Positions 22,097-33,674 of a stretch of DNA of 64,000 bases are shown in pieces. Numbering within the stretch: the stretch's first letter is position 1; the number at the start of each line of letters is the position of its first letter. The DNA comes from Tamarix chinensis (Eukaryota > Streptophyta > Magnoliopsida > Caryophyllales > Tamaricaceae), in NCBI GenBank assembly GCA_030549775.1, contig CM060180.1:83049672-83113671 (forward strand), given 5' to 3'. The notes below the pieces were generated by a model, which was not told the DNA's origin, did no database searches, and worked only from the letters and a program-made list of their open reading frames with translations. The translations under genes were made by a program, and so were the position numbers.

Positions 22097-22466
22097 TGTA
22101 ATTTGGATGCGAGAAGAAATTTTTAAGAAAATTAAGGCTCTATAAGCTATACGGTTCGATAAACCATTAGATTAGTTTAGTTGAATAGCCAATTGCTCTA
22201 TAGACCAACATATTAGTTTCCCAAACTAGTTGATGAATTTTGTTGAACTAATCTCAAGCTACAAATGACATAATAGTCAATAGGTTCATAAAAGATATCC
22301 ACTAATAAGCCAAGAAAACTCATTTTATACAAATTTCTAAGCCTTTTTCCAATTCCTTTTCAAATCAAACCTAAAATATATTTCCAAATCAAGATCAAAT
22401 ACCATCCAGACACCATTAAACATAAGAATCTAGTACTTTATACATCTCAAATTATAAGGTATTACA
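22097..22466. mobile_element. Small TG...CA unit, LTR-like, unclassified
   Basis: A 370-bp stretch starts TGTAAT and ends ATTACA, a perfect 6-bp terminal inverted repeat. It contains 'cccaaactagttgatgaatt', a string related to the 'ccaactagttcccaag' sequences at 25900-25960 and 27340-27410. No target-site duplication is visible. It may be a fragment of an LTR of the 25734 type. Confidence 0.4.
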
Positions 22467-24711
22467 CATCATTATTCTCATCTAGGAGGATGACCTAAGA
22501 AAGAATGTTACTAGCCACTATTATCATCTAGTTGAATGGTCTAGTAAAACTCCAAAGGTATAACACTTCTAGAAACTACTCTTATTCGATGGAATAGGCT
22601 GGTAAAATTCAGCCCTAAGTCTCTTGACTCATACTATCTTTCAATTTAAATATTAATGTCTTGTTAGACTCTTGGTTATCTCAAAAATATTATGTGATCT
22701 CAACATAAGTATATAAGGCACCTAAACATAACTATGAATAGTTTTTGTCATTCTTTAAGGGGAATGCCCATAACACTTTTATAAAACCCTAAGTTCACAA
22801 GATGAGTGTAACTTCTTCCTAAGGACTTATCTAACCACAAAATTTAGTACACCTTACCAATATATCACTCTTAATGATATATCCATAAATAAAGATCTAA
22901 CTCTATAGGCTTACAAATATGGTAATGAACATATCTGTATGGTTATTATTCCCAAATTAAGTCATTTTTCCATTTTATTAGCCATATGCTTCTCAAAATC
23001 TCCTCGAATATTTCACATAATATACATAAAATATTTTAACTAATACCACGTTTATAATTACAAAAATCTCATATTGACCAAGTTAATCTTATATTACTCA
23101 AATTGCTTCAAAGTTCCTTCTAAGATAATGTGTGTCTTACTCAAACTCCATATGATCATATTACTCATAAAACTAATTATGACCCTTAGTGATTACAATT
23201 CCTTAATTATTTTCTATAATACCATGAAATTCCCCAAGTACCCTTAAGATAGCTGAAATACTCAAACCTTCATTGAAACCCTAGGAGTCCCAACATCGTT
23301 GTCTTTAAATCTCTAACATTTACCATGATGATAATATTTATCCATATTTACAAGCTATTCATTGTAACACCATTAATATAGAGGGTTATGTCAACATGCT
23401 AGAGTTTTATGGAAAATCTTAAGTAAGTAATAACACATCAACTTATGCTTTCATATATCATTTATATTTCCAAACTATACACAATAAAATATATCATAAT
23501 AACATCAATGACATGAAATGTGAATTTTATTAACACTACCATGATATTACATACAAATTTTTACATAGTGTTAAAAGTAATATACTAAGACATGTATCCT
23601 TACCCTAATATCACCAGTATCTAAGGAAATGAAAAGGTCTTAAGACTCTTCCTACAATATACCTAGAAAAAAACCCAGAAACTAAGAAGAACCAAAGGTT
23701 AAAATAAAAAGTGGTCGAGGAATACAAGGTAAGGGAAAAAAGAGTATGGAAGAGAAAGATCAAGAGGGCTAAATGAGAAGAACGAAAAATTAACTAACTT
23801 GGTTAACAAGGGATACAATGAGTGAAGATCAAAAGAAATAAAATTAGAATGGTCGAGATCCTATGGGAAAGAAAATATTTGAAACTCTCTTAGTAAGGCA
23901 CCAAATACCGAGGAACAAATTCACTAGCTCAATGATATGAATCGCTTGGAAAATTAATTAATATAGTGAGTTCACTCACTCACGACTTCAACTAGCATAG
24001 CAAGACAGGCAAGAATAAGGGGAACAATACAAATTTCTTGAGAAGGTGAAAAATCACAATAGTTGAGGCTAATGAGTCTAAACATTTCTTATAATGGTTA
24101 TGATAGAAGAATGACAAACAATGAAGCGAAGATGGAGGAGGTTAGGTAGTGCTTGGTTGAGTGAGCTACAAAGGGTAAGGGTGGTGACATTGATGATGAT
24201 GCAATGACAACAACAATGAAGAAAACTTATAGGAAGATGATAAAGTGAGGGTTAAAGAACTAGGAATATTTTAGAGAGAATGGAAGACTTATGGTTAGCT
24301 TGCAATACATTATTGGGATAGAGAGAGAGAGAGAGAGATGGTGTGTAAGGCTAGATGAGTTAGGGATGGTGTGAGTGTTGTGATGTTATGGCAGATGGAT
24401 AAGACGCAAAGAATAGGGGTTAAAGAAAATAGGACGGGATAATGGCACGAGAAATGGTAGGTGAAGTCTTACTATTAGTTAGTGGGCTTGTTTGGTCAAC
24501 CAAACTAAGAATTACTTAGTTAGCAAAGAAAACCATGTACGAAGGAAGAAAAAAAGAGAGAAGAAAATAGGAAAGGAAAATGGAAAATGGAAAATAAATT
24601 GTGTCAAGATTTAGAGTTAGAATTAAAAGTTAAGGCTAAAATATTAGGAACAGTTTAAGATATCAATTACCCAAAATTAAGGTAGGTTAAAAGTTGAGGT
24701 ATTATAAATAT
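22467..24711 (-). mobile_element. Degenerate long-LTR remnant
   Basis: This is AT-rich, non-coding DNA with decayed CCACTATTAT...GGTGG-type motifs at 22520-22600, a string 'tttcaatttaaatattaatgtctt' like the array-punctuating string elsewhere, and a purine-rich strand at 23640-24580. Its right edge, GAGGTATTATAAA (the minus-strand start TATAATACCTC, decayed from TGTAATACC), interrupts the LINE. A (GA)n run lies at 24320-24339. No gene is seen. Confidence 0.5.
24320..24340. repeat. (GA)n microsatellite
   Basis: About ten GA dinucleotides on the purine-rich strand of the LTR remnant. Confidence 0.9.
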
Positions 24712-25733
24712 CATCCCTTCTAAAGAGAAACATATCATATACAAAATAAAGATAAGAGATCCCATGTTTCTTCCATATTGAATTTAAAGATAATTCCTTC
24801 CTATTAGTACATTTCTTCGAGTACCTAAAAAAGTACTTCATGTGAATAACAAAAAGATAGAGTGACATCAAATCACCCTTTTTTTATTCACAAGTACCTC
24901 TAAAGAAATCAAACATAATCATATTAAGTTTTTAAGGGAAAGAAAATTATTTTACTTAATTCATCACCAAGGACACAAAAAGTAATTGGAAAATTAAAGC
25001 CAAAATTAATCAACATGAAAAAGGACCAAGATAAATAGTGATAAGAATTGTTGATATCTAATATTCTAAGGAACTTAGGGATAGTCATTTTTCTTAAATA
25101 CTCTGTGAGTAATTTTTACACCAAGAGGATATTCTCATTCATTAATTTATCTTTCACAAATGCACCTTAAGCACAAATGATTATATTTTATAGTATTGAG
25201 GATAATCTTATAGTAAGTAACTTGGAAATAACCTTGTAAAAAGTAGTTCAACAAGATACAAGTTGAAAATATGAGACCCTAGACGCCTATATATATATAT
25301 ACAGACATCTTCATAATAATATTTCCTAACAATATCCCAAGTATTCTTGAATAATTTATGTGAAAATCCATCTAACCTAGCAGACTTATTTCACCAAGAG
25401 AACACATAGTGATTTTGAATTTGATCACTAGTTACTATTGTCCCTTAAATCTTTATAAAGAATTAGTTTATCAATTGGAAAAAATTTCAAAGACACATCC
25501 AAAAGGTCATGGAAAAATGTCCTCCTCCATCTCTAGATTAGCATGACTCTAGCTGCCATCTAGTTTAAGGACTTTAGTTGTAGATGAATTTGCTTTCTTT
25601 ACTCTCATGATGTTATGAAAGAAAATATATTTTTAATTATCTTGGAAGATAAATTGATTTCAATAGTTCTAAGCTACAAAACTAGTTATAGCCTTGTTCA
25701 AAAAGTTATATTTTCTTCTCAACTTATCTATTC
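24690..25733 (-). pseudogene. LINE (L1-type) reverse transcriptase remnant
   Basis: Minus-strand readings give non-LTR RT landmarks in order. 'FFHNIMRVKKANSS' is the segment linking endonuclease and RT. 'KSARLDGFSHKLFKNTWDIV' corresponds to the K-x-P-G-x-D-G-F...C-W-x-I-V box. 'INE.EYPLGVKITHRVFKKN' is the family's L-x-E-N-I/V-L-L segment. Then come 'SLYLFVIHMKYFF' and 'KKHGISYLYFVYDMFLF'. The last holds the catalytic box, normally F-A-D-D, here FVYD at 24734-24745, so the first Asp is lost. Stops are frequent. The C-terminal side is cut at about 24711 by an LTR and the upstream side at 25733 by another. The endonuclease domain is not in view. Confidence 0.85.
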
Positions 25734-27419
25734 TGTAATACCCCATCTTCAGATTCTTCAAATTGTATTTAAACTTATGTTAATGTAAGATAAAATGATT
25801 TTTTTTGGAATAAAATTGAAATTTGAGTAAAATGTTGAATTTTAGGCATAGTTAGTTAGTGGTTTCCCAAACCAAACAACTTGTATAATCAAGGAGTTAC
25901 ATTTTTATTTTTGGTAAAACTAGTCAACTAGTTTCCTAAGCCAATTAACTAGTTATTCTATGATTTTATATATTTTCCTATTTTTGATTTGAATCTATTT
26001 TTAATTTCTACGAATATTTCTAATCAATTTATCTTTGTACTAATAAAAATATTTTAGTACTTTAGAACTATTTTCACATTATTTAGATCAGCCTATGACT
26101 TTATGTAGATAAACATTTCCTTAAAAGCACTTTCAAAGTATTTTCTCATCTACTCCCCTCTCCCTCACTTAACCCTCCCCAAACTTACCTTAACTTACCC
26201 AAACCTAACTTTACACCATTTCTCGCATTTTCATCATTCCCTTTTCTACTCTCTTTCTCCCCATACTAGCCAAAGTCAATCCACTCCCTCTATCCTCTTT
26301 CTAATTTTTAAACATAGGGCAGCTAGAAACCTCACTTCTAATCCATTTTGATTCTTCAAAATATTTTCCTTATTTTCTCACTTTTTATTAAGCTAAATTA
26401 TCTAAGTGTTGCACCTTATTTTTCACCTTATTTCCCTCTCTTTCATGCTAAAAAATAGGGGCTTTTCCTTCTTATTTTTCTTTCTTAATTAGATGATTTA
26501 TCTCATCACTTCTCATAATCTTATACTATCACTCCCTTGTTTTCCCATTGAAATAAGAAAGGAATAAGGTGCAAAGAAAGATTGAGTGTCCTAACATTTC
26601 TCCTCTTTATAAATTATTCTTGATAGAACGTTGAGTTTTTTTTTCTCTTCTTTTATTCTTCTTCTTCTTTTTTTGATTTTTAGTTGGCTTTTAAATTATT
26701 TTTTTACTATTTTAATCCTTTATTCTCTTAGGGTTTTTAGATTCATTGTAAACTCCATAAATTTAGGAGTATATTCTTATGATAGACGATTTTTTTCTCA
26801 TATGCAATACATCATTATCTCTAATATGACTAAGGATTTATGTTGCTAATATGTTTTCATGTTCTTAGTGTGTTCTATGATGCATATGTGTTATTTTGAT
26901 TCCTCAAATTTGAACATGTGAAAAGTTTACACCCTTGGAGTTTTAAGCATGTTTTTGAGTATTTTGGATATCAAGAATAATTTTGCCAATTTATCATGAA
27001 TATGATGCGTATTGATTTATCTTTCATGTATACAAGTGATTTTAATTGTGGAGTGTTTATTCTTATATGTTCTACAACATAGGAGAATATTGAGGTTATT
27101 TTACACAACATGTGATTTTTGTTAAGTATGAAACTCAGTATTTGGACATTGTTTTGCTAAGAGAAGTTGATCGATTTGGTAAACATGTTGATTTTTTTCT
27201 ATGGACAATTAATTAATGTGATAAACATATTAACTAGTTCATGTTAATAGCTAATCGGCTTGGTAAATCCATTGATTGGCTCTTGCAAGTATTTGATTGA
27301 TTGATAAACCAATTAACTAAATATTTTGTGACTAATGTAGTTTTGGTCTCAACCTAAACACATCAACTTGTTTGACCAAGCCTATCAACTAGTTCTCTTG
27401 ATTAGTTGATTGGGGCTAA
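25734..27419 (+). mobile_element. LTR-like fragment (TGTAATACCCC start)
   Basis: The fragment starts TGTAATACCCC at 25734, the usual start of the long LTRs here, and abuts the LINE. It contains AT-rich DNA, a C/T-rich stretch (26130-26300), a possible TATA box TTTATAAATT near 26607, and 'actagtt...gttgattgg' strings. It stops where the Athila-like 5' LTR begins (27420). Its continuation may be right of 43940, since 27200-27419 resembles 43940-44160. The 72-aa frame at 26631-26849 is not supported as a gene. Confidence 0.5.
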
Positions 27420-27891
27420 TGATGAGTACATATGTTCACATATTTTATACTCTTTTAATCATATTTTTTGGTCTTTTATTTAAAAAAAGTATGAATATAA
27501 TTATAATTTTATACTTAAATGATAATAAACCCATATATTTAATTATTTGAGCTAAAATGATATGAAATGAATGGGTTTAAAGTATGAGATTATTTATTAA
27601 TTCTTTTAATGTTAGTTTTTAGATAAAAAGAGAAAACAAAAAAATTATTTTGAGTCCTTTTGACAAAGGACCAGAGGTCGATGACTAAATAAACCTGGTA
27701 AATGAGTCTCAACAACGAGGTATAAAAATAAAGAAAGGGGTAGCGCTACAAGAAGGGGTAGAAAGAACAAGGCTCGATCAAAAGTTAAGGGAGGTGTGGA
27801 GAGAAAAAAAATAAAATGATCAGACAACACATGTAGAGGGGGATAAGAACTAAGAAGAGAAGAAGAAGAGAGGAAGAAAGGAGATCAAACG
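27420..27891 (+). mobile_element. Athila-like element, 5' LTR, left piece
   Basis: It starts TGATGAGTACATATGTTCAC and is collinear with the 3' LTR from 41562 (about 83% identity by eye over the first 200 bp). It is broken at 27891 by a type II long LTR and resumes at 32344. The total 5' LTR length without the insertion is about 1.8 kb. Confidence 0.85.
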
Positions 27892-28432
27892 TGAAATGCC
27901 TAGAAAATTTCTAATTTTAAAAATTATAGTTAAATAAGTTTTTATTAGAAAAATTAATTAAATAAATTATTTTTATTAAAATAAAAATAAAATTAATTAG
28001 GGAAAATTAAGAAGAAATTTATAAGTATTTTAACTAGGAGAAATTTGGGTATTTTAGATAATTAAGGATTTTATTTTGAAAATTAATTAAATATATTATT
28101 TTATTTAAAAGAAGAAGGATAAAATAGTTTCAAATTAATATTAATTTTATAAGTAATTTAATTGGAAAAAAATTAGGGTGTTTTGCTAATTGAAATGGAA
28201 TTTATGAAAAACCTTTTAAAAATCCTAAATTAGCCTAAAAAGGGATTTAAATATTATTATTTTTAAATATTCCAAATATTTTATTAATTTAAATACCCAA
28301 ACTAATTATTTTTCTCTTTTCCTTTTTTCTTTTTTCCTTTTTCTTTCTTCTTGTTTTCTTTTTCCTCTCCGCCCCGACTTGGGCTAGCCCGCGACCCAAT
28401 CTCCATTTCCCCTCCTTCCTTTCCTTCAATGC

Positions 28433-28438
28433 GGCCCA
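28433..28438 (+). promoter_or_regulatory. Site II-type motif GGCCCA in LTR GC island
   Basis: GGCCCA lies about 540 bp from the LTR start, in a short GC-rich island. Other copies have TGGGCC/GGCCCA at a similar distance: 8299, 12937, 60154 and 60163. Site II (TGGGCY) elements are bound by TCP factors in plant promoters; use here is inferred from position only. Confidence 0.4.
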
Positions 28439-28917
28439 GACCACGCAGTCGTTCCCCCTCACTTCCCCTCTTGTACAACACTTCACTTTGTTTTCCATCG
28501 CAACACGTCGTTTGATTTAATTACTTTATCCCTCGTGCCGACTGCCCGATCCACCCTTCTTTTCCTTTCTTTCTTTCTTTCCCTAAACCGCCCAGTCCCC
28601 CACATTTCTTCTTCTTCTTCCTTCACACCTACCCAACCCCATCGCCACTGCACCTATAACTCTGCCACCATCGCCCTAGTTTTTCGCCACTAATCTCGCC
28701 CGATTTGACCGGCCAGTTTTTCCCCTCCCTTTCCCTACTGATCGACCTATCTTTTCGAACCAATCAACTCCTTTATCCTCGCACATTTTCCCTCATCCTA
28801 GCCAATCACCCTCCCTACCATGACTTGGATTTTTGCTAGATTTATTGCCGCTGATGACCAGAACCTTACTTACTTTCCCCTAACTGACCCACAAAACCCT
28901 ACCCTCTCTTCTTTTCT

Positions 28918-28926
28918 CTATAAATA
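28918..28926 (+). promoter_or_regulatory. Candidate LTR TATA box CTATAAATA
   Basis: CTATAAATA follows a C/T-rich run ('cttttct'), a classic plant TATA context, about 1.03 kb from the LTR start. If used, transcription would start near 28950, and all the repeat arrays of the LTR would lie in the transcribed leader or tail. Confidence 0.5.
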
Positions 28927-29605
28927 TACCCATAATGAGCCTGGTATTGAGCTCTTCATCCCCAACCCAGAAAACCTATCTTGTCATCGTTGCCCCTTTA
29001 GATGCCAGCCCTGCCACCTCCGACCAACACTATCGCCCGTTTTAGCCACCCGTGTACTCCTTGCACCACCCTCTAGCTGACCAAATCATCCATCCCCCTC
29101 AATTTATCCTGCGCAAGCCACCCTGGCTGTGCGAATTAGCTTTCCCGATCAACCTTATTTTTTACCTCCGAAACTCTTTGCACCACCCTTAGCCACCTCT
29201 TCCACCACTGCCGCCACTTCTTTCACCTCCCAAATTATGCTGCAGACCCTCCTCTACCTTCCCCTACCTTTCTTTTCCTCTCCCTCCCTCTCCTCCTCTC
29301 TTTCTCTTCTTATTCCTCCTTCGGCCACCACCACCGCAGCCTTGCGCTGCCACCTCCATTATGCTCCTCTCCCTCTAGGTAGTCTTAAACACCTCAACCC
29401 TCACCTTCATTCTCGCTATTTTGTTCCCATCCTTCAACTTTTCCTCTTTTCTTCCCTTTTTCCGGCCATCGCCGCGGCCTCTGTGCACCACCGCTGGTGC
29501 TGCCCATCCCCTCCAGCCTAAGTTTGAACCCTAGACTCTCTCAGCCCTTTTTCCTATTTTTATAAGCCTCAAATTATTTTATTTTATTTATTTGAATATA
29601 AATAC

Positions 29606-29640
<35 letters not shown>
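29606..29640. repeat. (ATT)n microsatellite
   Basis: About twelve ATT triplets stand at the place where the copies at 3347 and 60216 have much longer triplet arrays (6290-7290 and 62930-63530). The conserved neighbour 'gggtaaagtctttaacccta' follows. Confidence 0.95.
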
Positions 29641-30130
29641 GGGTAAAGTCTTTAACCCTATATTATCAAGGTTTATAATATTTCTATTATTTCTATATCT
29701 TTAGCAAAGTTAGAAATTTGTTAATGTTATTTCTATTAATATGTTATTATTTTGTCAAAGCCCTAAGGAGGCATAGGAGCGTGGTGCAAGACTGGTGTCA
29801 TTTTAGGTAAGGTTGTTACTAAGGCCTATTATGTATTAATGTGCATTAAATGCCTTGTATGTTATGCATCCTATGTTATTATTGTAATTATTTCATATAT
29901 GGTATGACATGGAGTTCAAGCATGTTCTTGTGTTGTTATATGGCATGCGTATTATGCATATGTTATGATATGTGTTGTGACCCCGTAAGACATGCATGTG
30001 AGGGTGTCGATGTAGTTTGTGTGGGAGAAAGGATGAAAAAGGAGGATGGGGAAGAAGTTGAACAAGGGATGTGAGTTGACCTAAGTATTTTAATGATTCA
30101 TGAGTGGAAGAATAAAATGGGAAATTTAGG

Positions 30131-30650
30131 GTTTCGTGTGAGAGAATATAATTTATGTTTTATATGGGAGAATCTAATTTATGGTTTTGTATGGGAGAAT
30201 CTAATTTATAATGTTATATGAGAGAATCTAATTTATGGTTTGTATGGGAGAATCTAATTTATGATGTTGTATGGGAGAATGTAAATTGTGATGTTATATG
30301 GGAGAATCTAATTTATGGTTTTGTATGGGAGAATCTAATTTATGATGTTATATGGGAGAATCTAATTTATGGTTTGTATGGGAGAATCTAATTTATGATG
30401 TTGTATGGGAGAATGTAAATTGTGATGTTATATGGGAGAATCTAATTTATGGTTTTGTATGAGAGAATCTAATTTATGATGTTATATGGGAGAATCTAAT
30501 TTATGGTTTTGTATAGGAGAATCTAATTTATGATGTTATATGGGAGTATCTAATTTATGGTTTTTATGGGAGAATCTAATTTATGGTATTATATGGGAGA
30601 ATCTAATTTATGGTTTTGTATGGGAGAATCTAATATATGGTTTTCTATGG
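30131..30650 (+). repeat. 26-27-bp minisatellite with higher-order duplication
   Basis: About 19 units of TATGGGAGAATCTAATTTATGGTTTTG (variants TATGATGTTA, TGTAAATTGTG). The rare 'gtaaattgtg' variant occurs at 30281 and again at 30415, and the intervening variants repeat in order. This shows a 134-bp (five-unit) higher-order duplication. Unit length alternates between 26 and 27 bp, so no frame is kept. Confidence 0.92.
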
Positions 30651-31294
30651 GAGGATTAATGTACGGTTTTGTATGGATGAATCTATGGTTTTATATAGTT
30701 CAAATTTAGGTTTGGTATGGATGAATCTTTGGGGTTTTATATGGTTTGAATTTAGGGTTTGGTATGGATGAATCATTAGGTGTTATATGGTTTGAATATT
30801 TGGTTTTGTGTGGATTGAATTTAGGGTTTCGTATGACGGAATATTGGGTTTTGCATGAAAGAATTTAAGATTTTGCATGGTTGAATCTAGGATTTCCGTG
30901 GGAGCTTAGGGTTTACATGAAAAATTCAAATGGTTGCATGGGATGTGTAACGTTTGCATGGACATAAAGTATACGTATGAAAAGTTGATTTGGGGTGTGA
31001 GGAAGGTAATGTAAGTGTTGTTTGGGTGTTTGAACACTTTGGATGAAAAATAGTACGTGGAGCGATATAAGGGTACGTAGGAGACCGAGCTAGGGTTTTT
31101 GTGGACAATTAGGGTTTGGTGTGGCTGCTTAGAGATTTTGTGGTATCATGTATTTGTGGTGATTAAGTGTAAGTATGAGGATTGTATTTATGATTTGTGA
31201 TGTGTGAAGTGTAAAGGGAAGATTCATGCATGTCTAGGGTGGAAGCTTTTGAATAATATACTTAAGACACTAATCATTTAAAGTGGAAGATTAT

Positions 31295-31650
31295 TGAGCT
31301 GGGTCCAGACCGATCCACCGGTAAGAAATATTGGTGTAGACTATTGTCCCACAAGTGACCGATCCACCAGTGAAAAATAGGGGTGTGGACTATTGTCCCG
31401 TAGGTGACTGGTCCACCGGCAATAAGAGTGGGGTGACTCGAGCTCAATAAACACAAACCAGAGTTTGCTAAGACACTTAAAAGATACTAATTACTTACAG
31501 TAGAACACCATGTGAGCAGGAACCATACTGATCCACCGGTTAGAAATAGTGGTGTGGACTATTGTCCCGCAAATCACTTATCCACCAGCAAAAAATAGTG
31601 GTTTGGACTATTGTCCTGCAAGTGACCAATCCACCGGCAATAATAGTGGA
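31295..31650 (+). repeat. Array of GATCCACCGGTAARAATAGTGG motif
   Basis: Six copies with spacers such as 'tggactattgtcccgcaagt', including three near-identical 60-bp units. The array is punctuated by 'actaattacttacagtagaa', the same string seen in the other arrays. Confidence 0.85.
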
Positions 31651-31849
31651 TGTTCCTGTACTTACATGGATTTGATAAAAGGCAAGGTGTGTATCGACTT
31701 CCAATAAAAGATTAATTAAATAATTAATCCAGACTATAATTGGGCCTTTATGTATCTACCCGAATTATTGTTCGATATTATGTTATCATGATGGTCTTTA
31801 TGTTCTTTTATTTCTTTTGCATTATTTATGTGATTTTATGTGTTGGCCT

Positions 31850-32020
31850 TAGTGCTCGGTTACCTTACTCAGTACATAGCATACTGATCACCCTTTTCAT
31901 GGGTGCTGCTCATTCCCACAAGTAGTATACCCTTCTGACTTTATGCAGGTTGACGAGACATCAATCGAGGCTGAGGTTTGAGCATGTTTTGGCTCTAAGT
32001 CCGAGAGAATTGTGGCCGTA
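31850..32020 (+). other. Conserved LTR block with GGGTGCTGCTCATTCCCAC core
   Basis: The sense-strand version of the block at 3655-3925: 'ccttactcagtacatagcat', 'cccttttcatgggtgctgct', then 'gagacatcaatcgaggctga' and 'gagagaattgtggccgtatt'. It is among the best-conserved parts of the element yet not open in a shared frame. Confidence 0.7.
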
Positions 32021-32197
32021 TTTTAGTCTTTATGTGATTCTATTTCCTTTTTTTAATCTTTTATCGGTTGTAAGCTATTTCTCTTTTTAATTTGAATAAT
32101 AATTTTTATGCATACTCTAATTTTGTTGTATGATCCTTTCTAGTTCTTTATGAACTGTTGGTTTGAGTTTAAATATTAATCTTTTCTTTATCCTTAG

Positions 32198-32342
32198 CAC
32201 TTGGTACTGGAACGGTCGGAGTGAACCGGTCTAGTACTAAGTGTGGTAGTAACATCCTCGAAATTCACGGGTTTTAATTTAAATATTTCTATTATAATTT
32301 CTTCCGCTTTAAAAAAAATAAGTAGTGAATTTTGGGGTGTTA
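32198..32342 (+). other. Conserved two-hairpin LTR 3' end (copy 3)
   Basis: Hairpin 1 pairs CACTTGGTACTGGAACGGT (32198-32216) with ACCGGTCTAGTACTAAGTG (32225-32243) around an 8-nt loop 'cggagtga'. Hairpin 2 pairs GTAACATCCTCGAAATTCAC (32249-32268) with the terminal GTGAATTTTGGGGTGTTAC (32324-32342). Confidence 0.85.
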
Positions 32343-32343
32343 C

Positions 32344-33669
32344 AAGATGTATCATATAGAAAGAGAATAGAGAGAGGAGATAGATGAGTAGAAGAAGAAT
32401 GTGATGGGTGCAGAAGGGAGAGAGAGAGAGAGAGAGAGGATACATGCGAGATGGAGAGGATATAGGCATAGAAAGGATAAAAAAGAAAGAGAGATGAGAG
32501 AGAGAAAGCTTAAAAAGAGAGAAAAAGAGAAAAGCGGGAAAAGAAAGGCAGTAGTGAGGAGAAGCATGTCATGAAAGAGAGAGAAGTCGATGCGCCCCAG
32601 TAGAATAAAAATATATGAAATAATTTATTTCAAATGAAATTAAACAATTTTTTATCCAAATAATTTGCTGAAGTTTCATCTGTATTTAATTTCAATTATT
32701 TCTTTCTCTATTTCTGATATGTATGTTTAATATACATTTTTATGTAGTTTATTTATTTATTATGACGGGCTAAATATTTATTCTTGGGGAATAGATTCAA
32801 ACCCTAGATTATGGTTTGAGATATAATATTAATTTTCGTTGTTTTATGAGATTTTTCGTTAACTATACCTTAATTACTATTATTTATATATATGATTATA
32901 TCAATTATGATTTATATGGTGCATGACTTACTCTCACTTGTACATAGTGACAGTATGTAGGATTATATGCTTGCTAGGTGGATATATGAACGTGTTAGAA
33001 TTCACATATATAAATTACAACTAACTTAGATAAAATTTACCTAATAGTTTTATGATTCTAACTAGAGTAGTGGAACATTTAGATATGTGTGGGTCAAAGG
33101 AGAAAAATACAACTAAACATGCTTGAGGTACTAGCTAGGGTAGTTAGACTAGCATCCTTCCACTTATTCTTAATGGTTTAAATATAGTTAAATATAGGAG
33201 CCTTTTATTGCGACTGTGCTACTAGAATTTAATAGGATTTAATATTGGCCTTTTATCATGTTAACTATTTCAAGAAAGAAATATAAGGTGTATAGACCTA
33301 CTTTGGGCTTAGAACTTGGCCAGCCTCTTTCTTTTGATTAAAAGATAACTTAGAAATTATTATTATTATATTTCAACCTAGTCTAATGGTGGATTTTTAT
33401 TTTCCTATAACATTCATCATATTTACATTCATATATTATTTTTATTAATTTCTTTTATGTATTCTTTTTATTATTTTCTATTTAAAAAACTCCCATATTT
33501 TTATTTTCATTATTATTTGTTTAATTTAAATTCTTTTATTTTATTATATATTAGATACTTAAATATAGGTGATCCCTTTCAATCCTTAGTACAGAATGAT
33601 ACCTTTATTTACCAAAACTATCATTAACAACAATAGGGTTTAAATTATGTGTTGGCTATGGCTACACCA
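32344..33669 (+). mobile_element. Athila-like element, 5' LTR, right piece
   Basis: Resumes the LTR interrupted at 27891. It matches 42040-42182 and then 42943-43925 of the 3' LTR ('aggcagtagtgaggagaag', 'agattatggtttgagatata', 'gcatgacttactctc'). A (GA)n run lies near 32420-32438. It ends close to 33669, a few bases before the primer-binding site. The open frames at 32194-32567 lie on the purine-rich stretch and are artefacts. Confidence 0.82.
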
Positions 33670-33674
33670 ACTTT

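Larger units (their letters stand above)
27892..32343 (+). mobile_element. Type II long LTR, complete (4452 bp)
   Basis: The unit runs from TGAAATGCC at 27892 to GGGGTGTTACA at 32343. The flanks AAACG (27887-27891) and AGATG (32344-32348) differ only by transitions and could be a decayed 5-bp duplication. Order: AT-rich start, GC island with GGCCCA at 28433, C/T-rich block, TATA box, (ATT)n, minisatellite, CCGGTGG-type array, conserved GGGTGCTGCTCATTCCCAC block, two-hairpin end. It is the reference copy for 3347-13478 and 60216-64000. No retroviral coding domain is found. Frames of 86 and 130 aa at 28820-29521 lie in C/T-rich DNA and are not treated as genes. Confidence 0.88.

Noticed and set aside
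22097..22466. MITE
   Set aside because: TG...CA ends with a 6-bp inverted repeat but no long terminal inverted repeats and no target duplication. Similarity to LTR strings elsewhere makes an LTR fragment more likely.
28820..29521. Possible host exon pair (86- and 130-aa frames)
   Set aside because: They are inside the complete type II LTR, in C/T-rich DNA, without any recognised domain or conservation of frame in sister copies.
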